A stretch of DNA of 64,000 nucleotides from Sweltsa coloradensis (GCA_024449915.1 JAMZAV010001857.1:1-64000); one strand, 5' to 3'; shown: positions 9,067 through 20,329, counted from the first letter of the stretch. Notes: generated from the letters alone by a model not told the origin. Made by a program: numbers and translations.

Positions 9067-9720
9067 TAATATAAAGTGTTAGTACTTTTAATCCTTTCAT
9101 TGTTTACGTTTTACAAAAGTAGTTGTGTACGTCTGTTGTGTGTGTTTTGTTGTTGAGCTGCTATAGTAAAGTGATAAAACTTAGGTTATTTAATTGTAAA
9201 TGTTCTTCAAAAGCGGTTGTGTACGTTGTGTGTGTGTGTACTTGAAAGTCGGCCTGTCAAGACTCAAACCCAGATCATCTGGCTATGCAAACTACTATTT
9301 TGTTGCTTGAGCTACTATAATGAAAACTTATTGTTTATGTTTTTGGAAAGTGGTTGTAGGCCTATACGTCTGTTGTGTGTGTGTGTTGTGCAGGCCCTAT
9401 TTGAAAGTTAGTTGTCTTGTGTTTTTAACCCAGATCATCTGGCTATGCAAACTACTACTCTATTGTTGCTTAACTACTTAATGAAAAAGTCTGTCTGGGA
9501 TTTGAACCCAGATCCCCTGGCTATACAAACTACTATTTTGTAGGTTGAGCTACTATAATAAAGTGTTAAAATTTAATTATTTAGGTGGTAGTGATTTTTT
9601 TAAAAGTGGTTGTGTACATTTGTTGTATGTTATGTACTTGAAAATCAGCCTGTCTGGGACTCGAACCTCGATCATCTGGCTATGCTTACTGTACTCATAT
9701 TTTTTAATGTGGTTATGAGC
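9067..9720 (-). repeat. Cluster of four diverged tRNA-like units
   Basis: Four minus-strand units at about 9252-9322, 9414-9480, 9490-9557 and 9649-9700 share TAGTTTGCATAGCCAGATGA with GGGTTTGAATCCCAGAC-like box B. The third keeps the most tRNA-like form (GTAGCTCAACCTACA, then GGGTTCAAATCCCAGACAGA). Spacer DNA is GT-rich and itself partly repeated (AAAGTGGTTGTG). Together with the head at 8978-9066 this makes five tRNA-like modules in 750 bp, all on one strand. Confidence 0.65.
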
Positions 9721-10124
9721 GTGTGTTGTGTATTTAAAATTTTGTCTGTGGGGGGAAGGGAATCAATGTTTGTGCAATGGATCACTAATCAATTGTAAAT
9801 GATAGTAGGAATTTAAAGAAAAATGCTTAATCTTAGGTCTTCCAGTAGGACAAAACTTTGCTATGGCCTATTGGAACATAAACTTACTGATTTTAACCGT
9901 TGCAAAAGGGAGACGAAGAAACCATCAATTACTAAGATTGCAACCCTATAATCAAGCCAAGTTGAAATGAGGCAAAGAGCTGAGATGGAAATAAAAACTA
10001 ACAAACACAAACAGTGAACATTTTTTGGTACATCCAGGCCTAACCAACATTTATTATTAATTTGTACTTTCCATAAAAAGTAATCTATTAAATACAATAT
10101 AAATAAATACGTTCAGTCATACTT
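9721..10124. other. Unassigned
   Basis: AT-rich DNA without recognised repeats or coding motifs. Confidence 0.3.
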
Positions 10125-10320
10125 GGCAATGGCTAAAATATAAACCTCGTTGGTCCTAAGCTATCACTAAGGGTCTTGGGTTTGAACTTTGAATCCTGTA
10201 TTTTATACATGGAGTTTTTGTGTCGTTATTCTTCATCCTCATCTATCCCTTGTCTAGGTCACAAATAGCACACTACAGAGACAGACGTAACAATACTGAC
10301 GTTAAGTAACACATAACAAA
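10125..10320 (+). repeat. SINE-B, diverged copy
   Basis: A weak tRNA-like head ends in TTGGGTTTGAACTTTGAATC. The tail domain TTCATCCTCATCTATCCC, TTGTCTAGGTC and the closing GACGTTAAGTAACACATAAC follow the order of the copy at 4983-5165. Confidence 0.55.
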
Positions 10321-11099
10321 ATCCATCGACCTATGAATGTATTTTTTTTTTAACGCAGCTGTAATAAACAGAACCTACATGATGTATTGCATAGGATCTG
10401 AATTGAGCAAGTGGCAAGTTTTTAATGCAAACTGTGCGAGTGCCGCGCTTGAATAAGCGTTGTTAATCTGTTCGACAACTTTAACGGAGAAAATGGCTTC
10501 AACGCCAATATTTATAGCAATTTCAAAGGAAAATAACAAACAACATTACCTATATCAATTCGAGTGAAAAATGTATTACATTAATCAACTGTATAGTTGG
10601 CTTGAATGTCGTGACCTACATCAGAACGGTTTAAAGCGGAGATGATGTAGGGCCTAAGGTAGGGTATGTTTTATAGCTAGGGAACAGGGATCGAAGGGAT
10701 CGAAGGAGGGTACTTAACTTTGTGAAATCTTGATAGCTATGAAATTAAAATAATTATTCTGCTTTATCCTTGGAACAGAATGGTCAAAAAGACAGAGAAA
10801 GTTAGTCTGTCTAATTTTGAACCATGTATTGCGTAATCAAAGGCTGTAATTAGTATTTTATTTCTCATTTTTGTCCAAAAGTGGGTTATTTTATATTTTG
10901 AAATGGCATTCAAATGCACACAGCCAACGTACGCAATCAAAAACACTTTACAAGCAATTTTGGTACTATATCACAACTCAATCCCTAATTACAGCCTTAA
11001 TTTGCTTTTATTTGTGTAATCATGCAAGAGAAACAGAACTGTTTGAACACGATAACGATCAAGAGCCGATTAATAGATTACGATATTGTTTTGCTTAGG
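10321..11099. other. Unassigned AT-rich DNA
   Basis: Opposing open frames at 10764-10946 and 10871-11098 overlap on the two strands and neither has a recognised motif. No repeat match is seen. Confidence 0.3.
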
Positions 11100-12480
11100 C
11101 TAGTATTCCGAGCTCAGCATGACCAGATAATATCCTGTCAGCTTATACAAGGAACTAGGAAGGAATTATTTCAGTTTTATGTTTTGTAGAAGACACTCAA
11201 AACAAATTATTTTTCATTTATTGAATTTGTTACGTTATTTTTTATTCTATCGTTTCAACAGGGCTCGATTTTGATTTGTATCAATTAATTGTTGGGCATC
11301 TCCAGCACAAAGTACATGATTTAGAATGTATGGGAAAATATAATTGAAGTCAGGTGGTATGAACCAGGTGGGGGAACTCTCCTGCCTACTCAACACGATG
11401 GGAATTAGTTAATGAAGAGTTTGTTTTCAGTTACGATACAGTGACACTGCCTATTCTCATTTCCTTGCCAACGGTGCGTGACCTTCCAACGCACTGCACA
11501 CTTCCTACCTTCTGTAGTAGGTGTGGTGTTGTTGAAATCCTAAAACTTGCTAGGAACGGCATTAAAGGCAGGCATTCCAACTATGGCAATCGTCGATGGG
11601 AAAATGGATAATGTACCGGTAAGCTAGAGGAAGGTTGAGGTAACGAAAGTCTGTAATTTAAATAATTAAATTTAGTTTACAAAATCAAAATTTTGAATAT
11701 CCTTTTGAATTTCCTTTACCGACACTGCAAGGGCTAATAGATTCTGACTTTCGGGCAGCAATCGTGAACCATTGATTGGAGTTGCAAATCAACAGACACT
11801 GACTATCCTCCGCACATTCTACATAATAGTTTCGCTCTACCATCACTTTCGTTTCTTTCACAAATGCCCATTTTTATGGACTCTGCAGAGACTAATAGAT
11901 TTTGAATCGCGACCCCAAGTTAAATAATCCTATATTTTGCTAGGAATAAGGAATGTACGCAACGGCATGAAGGGCTACATTGTATTGAACGTATTCAAAC
12001 TATAGTCATCGTAAGTGGGAAATGGGCAATGATGTGCAGCTAAGCTAGAGGAAGGTTGAGGTACTGAAAGTTCAAGAAAGTTAGCAATTTGAAAAATTAT
12101 TTAACCCACAAAATATAAAATTTTAATTTTAATTTATTTCTTTGGTGTAAGAAAGAATACTATTTTCTAAATTTTGATGCAAGCTTATTGTCTGTGATTT
12201 AATTTGTCTTTATTATCTGATACAATTTTTTTGAGAAATCAGTCTTATCAAACAAATAATATTACAGGTATAATTTTGGGTCTGAACTCTTTAGATAGTC
12301 CCTAGTTAACTACAAGTTCGGGAATTTTCATACAATTCAGCAAGTGATAAATTACTTTGGAAGGAAAAAGATTGGGAACTCCCAAGGAAAAGATGGAAAA
12401 CTACCACAGCAAGAGACTTAGACTTGGAGGCAAGAGGAGAGAGCTGTAAAGATGTTGGTGAATAGAAAAAGGTACAAAAC
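11100..12480 (+). repeat. Rep-4, longest copy
   Basis: Blocks in order are CCGAGCTCAGCATGACC (11110), GGGCTCGATTTTGATTTGTA (11261), ACACGATGGGAATTAGTTA, GCTAGGAACGGCATTAAAGG (11541) and its duplicate GCTAGGAATAAGGAATGTAC (11939), then GGGTCTGAACTCTTTAGATA (12278) and GGCAAGAGGAGAGAGCTG near 12429. Copies share this order at 13840-14935 and 20330-20960. The internal duplication at 11541/11939 is specific to this copy. No protein is recognised. Confidence 0.65.
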
Positions 12481-12945
12481 TGTGATTGCATAACTCAAGT
12501 AGACTCAAAAGCGGGAAATGACAGCGGATGATGACATCATTAGGCCTATAACAATGCGACTAACTGACAAGATAGAGCGAACTAGATTCAATATCTCAAA
12601 AAGTTACATCAAATTACTTCGGTACGAAATAGTGTAAAATCGGTTGACGAAATTGCAAAATGTCAAATGATTAGGCCTACTATGACACTAACACCATATT
12701 CGAGTTATTGAGGTGATATGTATCTTTTCAATAAACATATAAATCGATGAGAGTTGAGCTCGAACACACGAAAGATACCGAGGAGAAATGCGTGAAGAAT
12801 TCCTTGAGAAAGTGTTACGAGGGAACGATATTTATTAGACATGATTTGGGAGCATTTCCAGAAGCTGTGAAACTTTGCAAGGTTGTCAAGCATGGATAAG
12901 AACATTTCTATAATATGGAAACAAATCTAGAAACTACAAAATCAA
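12481..12945. other. Unassigned
   Basis: No repeat or gene recognised; the minus frame at 12705-12905 lacks motifs. Confidence 0.3.
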
Positions 12946-13006
12946 TCTCAGCCGGGTATCAAACCCGGGTCTCCCGATTGCCAGTCGGATGCTGTATCAA
13001 AAGTTA
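12946..13006 (-). repeat. tRNA-like SINE head fragment
   Basis: The complement gives GACTGGCAATCGGGAGACCC and GGGTTTGATACCCGGCTGAG, a box B-bearing head related to 7806-7872 and 54160-54216. Confidence 0.5.
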
Positions 13007-13227
13007 TTGCAGTGTCAGAAAAGAATCAAAATTCACAATTTTATTACATTCAAAATCATAAAAATGCATTTTATTGTTCAGTCTTTTATCATGTTGCTAG
13101 GCCTACTTGGATTTCTGCAGTTAGACAAGGTGTTTGAAATTACGTATTAGATTTTCTTTGTCGTGGGAGATGTACTCCTGAGGATGCTTGAAGGGGGGGT
13201 TATGAAAAGGTTGGAGAATTGATTGAT

Positions 13228-13300
13228 TGATTTTTGTTGCTCAATGACTATTATTGCAGTATTGCTATTCAAGTGAGTGGTGATAGATGAGGGTAAAGGA
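13228..13300 (-). repeat. SINE-B tail fragment
   Basis: The complement carries TTTACCCTCATCTATCACCA, CTCACTTGAATAGCAATACT and TTGAGCAACAAAAATC, matching the SINE-B 3' part. The head is absent. Confidence 0.65.
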
Positions 13301-13835
13301 CAATTACTAGCCTACGCTTCCCTATACCATCACTTTTCTGTCCCATCAGTGTCACGTTTCACGATATAAACCAAACATTACCTCAGACTCACATGCAGTT
13401 TTTGGATGACATTACTTCCCCCCTCCCCGACAAAGATAATATGGAAAGATTTTGGTGGCCCTGAATGATAAGGGACAGAGCTATCCTCACTCAAGAAGGG
13501 AAAAAAACTACACCCCGCACAAATGCCAAAAGCTCATTGTACAGGGTTTATCTGTGCATCATTCTTCGACAATCTGTTGATTGATAGGCATTGTAAGGTA
13601 GCATCGAGCAGGCTTTAGAGGAGGGCCAGGGCTACTGGGTGTGGGGGTGGGAATAATAGTTTGCAAGGGAAAAATCAGTTTTTATAGCTGAATGGATACC
13701 AGTACATTAAATAATTTTGGGACTATTGCTAAATATTTGGAGACCAATTTTATAGTTAGGCATTTGCTATTATTTGTGTACGAACGATCAATAGTCATAT
13801 ATATAACCTGATCCTACACTATTGTTTAGTAGCTA
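13301..13835. other. Mostly unassigned; Rep-4-like and LINE-tail-like pieces
   Basis: 13316-13420 loosely resembles Rep-4 (CCATCACTTTTCTGTC). At 13672-13716 AAAAATCAGTTTTTATAGCT and GAATGGATACC then CATTAAATAA resembles the tail at 265-340. A G-rich tract lies near 13640. Confidence 0.4.
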
Positions 13836-13839
13836 CATT

Positions 13840-14935
13840 CAGGCCTGCAGGAACTAGGACCCTTCCGAGCTAAGCATAACATTGACAATTGTGTCTACTA
13901 ATGTAAGGAACTAGAGGAAGGAATGATGCAGTTTGAATTGTTGGTCAAAACAAATTTATTTTTCAGTTGTACTGTATACTTGATTAATTTGAAAAATAAT
14001 GCAAACAATTGTTGATCGACGTCATATAACAAATTTGCACCCATTTTTTAATGTCGGATCAACAGGCCTCGATTTTGATTTGTAGTAATTCATCGTTTTG
14101 ACATCTCTAGGAAAAACTAGATAATTGTACAATTAAGATCCTAAAGGTTTGGGGAGAAACTGCTTCCCACCCAATACAATGGGAGCTACATCAAGAGTTT
14201 GTTTTCATTGATGATGAAAAGACACCGGTCTAGATACCAATTTTCTTGTTACCAATAGTTGACTGCAAGACAAAATATTCAAATATAATAATTGCTGCAG
14301 TTTGATCTAACATATGCATTTAATAATTAAAATTCTGATAAAAAAACTTAATTACCATCACATTACAATATTTTTTTGTACAGGCTGTATTTCTCACAAA
14401 ACCACATAGCGGTCTAGAATCAGTTTTTAGATATTTTGCATCGTTCTCGAGATATCACGAAAAAAAATCGTGTGGTTCTGATTTTGTGACTATCCCTTAA
14501 GTCAAGTTGTCAAAAGATTTTCAGCTGATTTTGTAGTGTTTTTTAAAATCTAATTTGCAATAACAAGAAATGAAATCCTAAAGTGGATGCTTATCATATT
14601 ATGCAAAAAAGTCTGAAGTTTACAATATGTATTGGTTGCCAGAATCAGTCAATTAGGCTTGTAGTTGTATTAATTGCCACTGTCTCATTTTTACCCACTT
14701 TTTGGTGTCTCATTTTTACCACACTTAACCCTAATAATAAACAAATTATTTTCATATGAAAGTTAGTCTACATTATTATTGTGGAAAAGGCCAACCAGCT
14801 AGTTTAGTTAAAATTGGAGAAGGGTTGACAGGTTGGGAAAGCATAGTGGAATGTTGGGTCTGAACTCTTAAGATAGAGATAGACCCTAGTTTATTTGGAT
14901 AATTTCATACAATTTTGTAGTTAACAAGTGTGAAA
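13840..14935 (+). repeat. Rep-4 copy interrupted by a MITE half
   Basis: 13840-14270 matches 11100-11500 (CCGAGCTAAGCATAACATTG, CAGGCCTCGATTTTGATTTG, CAATGGGAGCTAC). 14855-14935 matches the GGGTCTGAACTCTTAAGATA block. A Rep-8 half lies between. 14660-14730 repeats GTCTCATTTTTACC twice. Confidence 0.6.
14275..14510 (+). mobile_element. Rep-8 MITE, one arm plus loop
   Basis: Matches the loop and right arm of the foldback MITE at 54710-55095: ATTCAAATATAATAATTG, ACATTACAATA, GGTCTAGAATCAGTTTTTAG, TTTTGCATCGTTCTCGAGAT and CTATCCCTTAAG. The left arm is missing. Confidence 0.7.
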
Positions 14936-14959
14936 AAGGCCTGGCTAGTTTAGTTAGAC

Positions 14960-15620
14960 GAGGGACCGCAGCGACTGAAGTCTACAATTTAACTCACGCG
15001 GCACAAGATCCGTACTTTTGTCTGTGAGTGAGTTTGCTTCAGAACGGCTGAACAGATTGAGCTGATATATTTTTAACAGGCATCCGCTACCAATTTTTAG
15101 TGTGCAGTTAGCATTTTGAGCAAAATCTGTTGCGGTCTACAAGAAATAATTAATTGAAAAATAGTCTGAACATGTGTATAATTCAATTTAACGACAATGG
15201 TTTTGTTTTTGTTCTTGAAGAAGTCATTTTTATCAAATCATGTTTGTCAGGCCGTGAAGACATGCAGTGACCAAGGTGTATCGAATCTTACGCGCTCAAG
15301 GTTCCCCTACATTCCGTTGGGAGATTGAGTAAACCTTGCAATCTTTTCACGTATTTCGAAATGGCTATGTTTTCCATAGAAGCCTACTGTACATATGCAT
15401 TTCAAAATATATTCTTTAATTTTTTAATATAATCTAGAAATAAAAAATCTATCCCGACCGTTGTTTAAACCCGAGTCTCCCACATTCCAAGTATAAAGGC
15501 GTCTTAGCCAACTAGACTAGAAAAATGCCCAAGTCGTTGTTAGACGAGTGAGCGAGTCATGTGTTGGGTACCCGGGAACACTTGCATTTAAGTTGATTGA
15601 TGTATAAGGTATAAATGATA
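14960..15620 (-). repeat. Rep-3 copy (minus)
   Basis: Its complement matches 28266-30115 without that copy's insertions: the AAATGCAAGTGTTCCCGGGT end, GTCTAACAACGACTTGGGCA, a tRNA-like GGCTAAGACGCC with CGGGTTTAAAC, GGGATAGATTTTTTATTTC, ATACACCTTGGTCACTGCAT and CTATTTTTCAATTAATTA. The element is about 660 bp and non-coding. Confidence 0.7.
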
Positions 15621-16071
15621 GGGTTTGGTTTTAAGTTTGTTTGGTATAGCTGTAAGGCCATAATGCGTCACTTTAGGGTAGGAAAGAAAGACTCGTGCTG
15701 GATCCAGCCTTATGTAGAGGGAGACATACTTGGGGAAGTTTCTTTTGAAAGGGAATTTTTAAAAGATTCAGTTCAAGTTCCTTTAAAAAGTTCCCTTTTA
15801 TTTTTAAGTTGTTTAATGCGACTGCAGAGTGACTGACGTGCGATTTGCAAGCATGCGTACAGCTGTCAAAAAGAACAATGAGCGGTAGGGTCATGAATCA
15901 TGATGATACATATATTCTATGAAAATTATAAATGATACGTAACGGCAAGGCTGTTTGCTAACGACGCTAACGAATACTGAAAAGTGGTGCTAAGTACAAA
16001 ATTGACTACTTAATTGTAACTGGAACTTTTGGTACTTTCTAAAAGGAGAAAGAAAAAAAAGGAAATGGAAT

Positions 16072-16137
16072 GTTCCCGGGTACTCAACACAAGGCTCACC
16101 CACTCATCTAACAACGACTTTGGTGTTTTCCTAGTAT
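16072..16137 (+). repeat. Isolated Rep-3 end
   Basis: TGTTCCCGGGTACTCAACAC and ACAACGACTTTGGTGTTTTC repeat the Rep-3 terminus in the opposite orientation to 15516-15605. The two ends, 470 bp apart, could be TIRs of one 620-bp unit (15516-16137) or two separate fragments. Confidence 0.6.
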
Positions 16138-17477
16138 AGATTGGAGAAGAGTTAACGGGTAAGAACATAAAGCCTAGCCTGAAGGGCTGGGGGCAACACC
16201 ACTTTTCACCTGCTGATGGCGGTTCAGCTATATATAAATATGGTACTTTTGTAAGTGATAAAAATGACTGGAAGGAAGCCCAGGAAGAGATGGAAGAAGA
16301 GAGGCAAGAGGAGAGAGCTGTGAAGATGTGGAAGAGATGCAATTGTAGAGGATACGGTAGTTTGTTTGCAGGAGCCTGCCAGAAGTGGGGGACGGCAATG
16401 GATGATGAGTTGACTGTTATTACAATGTCACTTGAAATGACTGAAGTCCAAGTGACTGTCCAAGTACGTACTGTGAAATCATTGGAAGATATCGCGACAG
16501 ACGTTAAATAAATATGAATACATTAATTAATACTCTTTTGTCATCTTTTGACTTCTGTAGTTTGATGAGGTGCCTGTAATTATGTGTTAAGAATTTCTTT
16601 AAGATGGGAGGGGGGGGGGGGGGGATTGAATAGATTGAAGGAGGTGGTGCTGGTGATAGGGGTAAGTGCTAGTTACAAAGTAATTTTTTTTCCCAAGGGT
16701 ACGTCTGTAAATTTTAATATATTCACATTTCCCCCTACCTACTTTTTAAAATTTTAACATCTGTAGGTATTTGTTTAGCCTTCATGGGAATATTTAGGCA
16801 GTGACCGTATGAGTAAAACTTACGGAAGACTAAGTGGACTAATGCGCTCGGTACACAGGAGTAAGATATTTATTTCCTACTGACAAGTGATGGCATACGC
16901 AGGCCCTAAATATTTGTTTCCCGTCATCACTGCTGCTTTGAGGTGAACATCTACTACATTTAAAGCCTGAACTAGAGGGTTTTCAATGTTTTGTTCGAGT
17001 TTCCCCTTGAATTCAAGGACGTAATATTGACCCTAATCAATGTTAAAGAGCTATGGTTGTATGTTTTATCTGCACATTTTGATTGTATTGGATTGTGTTT
17101 ACATCCTTTAATTCAAGGAATATTGAACAAAAGAAACATTGACGTCTAATTCGGCTTTAACAAATAAACGTTTCTCGATGTCCATAATTTAAAAACTACA
17201 CTTGATGGTGTGTGTATTTACTGTTTAAGAAATCTGATGGTACGAGTACCTATCACTGTTATTGATAGATTTAAAAGATTGTGGTGCTGGTGATATGTGG
17301 CTTAGTCCCCTATTTTTTTAAAACAAAGTAACTTATTTCTCCCAAGGGTATAGGTACCGGTACCGTAGAAGACCTAACTATAAGCACCAAACAAGAATAA
17401 GGGTTTTGGGTTAATTGGTTGTTTTAATTAATGATTACATATTGCTTTACGTATCATATTTATGCACTTTGGCTAAT
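16138..17477. other. Rep-4 fragment, then unassigned
   Basis: 16235-16340 resembles the Rep-4 block GGCAAGAGGAGAGAGCTGTG. A G run occupies about 16604-16624. The 73-codon plus frame at 16290-16511 overlaps the repeat and has no family motif. Beyond 16640 nothing is recognised. Confidence 0.4.
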
Positions 17478-17853
17478 CGAGACGATGAGTGGTGATAGAT
17501 GAGGATGAAGTATGAACAGAAGGGAGGAGGGGAAACCCGGTACCGGCACGTAGCCTACTCCTTTCGAAAAGTACCAAGGGGACCAACGGCTTAACGTCCC
17601 ATCCGACAGGACGTGTAACTTTGACAGTCATATAGGTTCCTCCACTAACCCGGACTGCCGAGCAGACGTCAAGGAGAACGAAGCCGTTACACTAGCTTTC
17701 GAACCCTCCATCTGCTCTAACCAGCGGTATACGTGAGTTTCAGGGTAGAGCGGTCACCCACTCTACCCATGACCACGCCCGATTCTGCTTAACTTCGGTG
17801 TTCGAGTGGGAACCGGTTAAACGAGTTCGGCTAAACCGCTGGCTTTGGTTGTT
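17478..17853 (-). repeat. SINE-C, 5S-rRNA-derived SINE
   Basis: The minus strand from about 17850 reads like 5S rRNA. CACTCGAACACCGAAGTTAA, then GCAGAATCGGGCGTGGTCAT, then GAGTGGGTGACCGC stand for the 5S internal promoter (box A AGCTAAGCAGGGTCGGGC and box C GGATGGGAGACCGCC in typical animals). It is followed by a body containing CTGTCGGATGGGACGTTAAG and CCGTTGGTCCCC, and a tail TCATCCTCATCTATCACCAC, TCATCGTCTC. The 5S part is far too diverged, and its ends too altered, to be a 5S gene. This is the SINE3-type arrangement. Confidence 0.75.
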
Positions 17854-18085
17854 TTAAGCTGCATGTTGTATGCCATTTTTAAAATTGTTCAATTGTGGCT
17901 ATGGGCCCTACACATTTCACAGTAGGCCTTTTATTATTTACCTTACTTACCATATACTGCTAGGGCCTATGTATTACTCTTTAGCACTGATCCGTAATCA
18001 GTCAATAATTTAGATTAAATTTTTGAGTTCATTACCATAAGAAATTAATTGAGGATCACTGATTGATATTATGTGATGACCTAAT
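17854..18085. other. Unassigned
   Basis: AT-rich sequence without recognised features. Confidence 0.3.
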
Positions 18086-18228
18086 ACACTGATTGCTATT
18101 TCCAATTTTAAAAAAATAATGATTTTTGGTTGGTTATCGCTCAATCGTCAATTGCGTCGGGGCCTGCAGGGTTGACTTGGTCGCTTTGGTTTACTGTCCC
18201 CCACTGAAAATCGGTTATGTGACTGAGT

Positions 18229-19270
18229 TAGGATTGCCAAACGGCCAGTTTTGGCCCCACTTGGCCGGTTGCCGGTCAGACCCTTCGACCGGCAATAGTG
18301 TTACCCATTTTTTACGTAAATAAGCCATTATACTAAAAACATTACTTAATATACACAAAAAACTTAAATAAATGTTTAAAAACCATCCTAATCATTGCTT
18401 CGTTCCCTAATCCCATCTGATAAGTAAACATCTCTTCTCCACTTCTCCTCGACCCGACCCGCCGACCCCCTCCCCAGACAGCGAGCGAGGCGGCAGGCCG
18501 GCCGAAGACTGTCACACTGCACTGCAGTCTACTGTCACCGCAGTTGTGAGTTCCAAGATAGTTGGCTTCAAGATCGTGTGTACAGAATGGCTAGCTCGAC
18601 ATGACGAAAAAACAAAAGCGCAAAGTGTAGTGTGCACGGCCGTATTTACAGTACTAGGAAACGCTCAGTTGGACGCGTTGATAAGCGAGCACGTGCTATA
18701 GCTTGACCGACATTGCACATTTTTTTAAATTTTAAAATTTGCGACGTTTGCTGTCCACAGGGCCATGTTTCCAATATTATTTATTATTGCCAAGGTATTT
18801 GAGGAAACCCGTGTGTAACCCTTTACTTTGTGGATAAAATCCACCGCCATCTAGAGGACCTTGACTCCTTGGGAAAACTATTCAAACTCTTTGTTGACAA
18901 ATAATAGACTGCTTCCTCGAAAGTATTTTGATTACTTCTAGGTGGCAGTGCATTAGAAACTTTGCGCGTCTTTTCGTTGCCATGGCAACGTTACTTTTGT
19001 TATAATGCAATTTCCATATACACTACTTATCGGATCAAAATAAAATTAACATATTCGTGACCGGACGGACATTCTAAATGATTTGGCTATCTCAGATTTT
19101 GTCGCCGTTTAGTTTGAAAAAAAAAAACTTTCGATTAACTTTAATGTAACTTTTTAACTTTTTGAACGATTTTGCCACTAAACTTCAACATTCAATCGAG
19201 AACGAAGCTTGCGGATGGTGAAAATTTCAACTCGATCCGAGCCTCCGTTCGAACGTTATGGCAAGACATA

Positions 19271-19307
<37 letters not shown>

Positions 19308-19982
19308 AGTGACTAATTTTTCCGGCAGAGTCAAATGGAAACGCTCGCTTAAAAATTCGATGGCGTCAAAGCTAAGTAGTAATTGATCATTATTCCTTTA
19401 AATCTGTTAGTTAGTTAGTTTCACGTGCTTCATCAAGGCTCTTCGCGGCACGAGATTTCCACAGATTTTGAGTGTTTTAGCAAACAGAGAGATATTTGCT
19501 AGCGTCGACGCCGTTTCTTGTTGTAAATTTAACAAACAATAAATAAATGCTGTTTACGTAGTATTAATTTACTACTTTGAGAATCGTGAAATTTGACAAA
19601 TTGAAATAACGTCAAAAAAAATATTCATGGTGTATTTGGAATTTATTATCCTTAAATTACTTTTGAGTAAAAATAAAATATGCCTATTGCCTACACGAAT
19701 TATGAATACTCAGCATATTAGTGGACGTAATATAATCCATCAACCTCACTTATTTTTGGTGGTTTTCCAGTTTTCACTGCACAAAAACTACATTGTTTTG
19801 GTATTGTATTCAGCCCACCACTTTATTCTAAAACGCACCAAATGCAATCTAAAAAGCTGAATTCCAAAAATTTTGCCTGCGGCGCTAAAGTTGAGAGCCC
19901 TCCAACCCCCCCGTGCTTGGTCCCTTTCCCACGAATTTACATGGAAGGCCGGTTTTTTCCCTGATCAGAGTTGGCAATCCTA
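18229..19982. mobile_element. hAT-type element with nested Rep-2
   Basis: Flanked by the perfect 8-bp duplication GACTGAGT (18221-18228, 19983-19990). TIR is TAGGATTGCCAA at the left and its complement TTGGCAATCCTA at the right. It spans 1754 bp including a Rep-2 insertion at 18653-19375. The right part, 19740-19920, is Rep-9 in minus orientation (GCATTTGGTGCGTTTTAGAA on that strand). No transposase is present. Confidence 0.85.
18653..19375 (+). repeat. Rep-2 copy with RFX-type palindrome
   Basis: Starts ACTAGGAAACGCTCAGTTGG and ends near GAGTCAAATGGAAACGCTCG. It matches 51037-52380 almost base for base and the 36456-36640 part of another element. It contains the palindrome GTTGCCATGGCAAC at 18976-18989 and an A homopolymer at 19271-19306. 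No protein is encoded. Confidence 0.85.
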
Positions 19983-20099
19983 GACTGAGTGGGTATTCTC
20001 TAAAATTTAAATACGGATTTTTTTTTATTTATTTACCTACATACTTTAAGATTATGAATTGAAGTGTTATTGTTGTAGGCCTATATTGGGTGATATAAT

Positions 20100-20165
20100 A
20101 ACTAGCATTGGTACGTAGGCCTAAAGCCGGAGGTTCTGGGTTCGATCCCCAGTCGGGGCAACTTT
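20100..20165 (+). repeat. tRNA-like 3' half
   Basis: CCGGAGGTTCTGGGTTCGAT, CCCCAGTCGGGGCA has a perfect T-arm (CTGGGTTCGATCCCCAG), but no matching acceptor 5' strand or anticodon arm is seen. It is therefore a SINE head remnant rather than a tRNA gene. Confidence 0.45.
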
Positions 20166-20329
20166 AATTGTCCAGACAAACATGCAATGAGAAAAAATAG
20201 AGACAGGCCTAGTGGGCATGTACAACACAGTAAAACTTAAAGTATTATCCTAGTAAAAACTATCAGTTTTAGAAAAACATTTTTTTTTAAATTTTCAACG
20301 GGGCATCACTAGTTACAGCAGATATGCCC

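Larger units (their letters stand above)
18086..20033 (+). repeat. SINE-A 3' part, split by hAT
   Basis: The SINE-A body 18086-18228 stops at GACTGAGT and resumes at 19983-20033 with GACTGAGTGGGTATTCTC and a T-rich tail. Removing 18229-19982 and one GACTGAGT restores the usual SINE-A order. The head is missing. Confidence 0.85.

Noticed and set aside
9252..9700. CRISPR-like array from the regular repeats
   Set aside because: Repeats are tRNA-like, of unequal spacing, and the genome is clearly animal.
14720..14740. Telomere-like CTTAACCCTAA word
   Set aside because: A single occurrence without tandem repetition.
15516..16137. Confident single 620-bp TIR transposon between two inverted Rep-3 ends
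   Set aside because: The left end belongs to a longer Rep-3 copy running outward to 14960, so two independent fragments are equally likely.
16010..16342. 110-codon minus frame rich in Ser and Phe
   Set aside because: It overlaps a Rep-3 end and a Rep-4 block on the opposite strand; no protein family seen.
17735..17850. Functional 5S rRNA gene
   Set aside because: Promoter blocks are recognisable but many conserved positions differ and a SINE body and tail follow.
20100..20165. tRNA gene from the GGGTTCGATCCCC T-arm
   Set aside because: No acceptor or anticodon arm pairs with it; SINE remnant.
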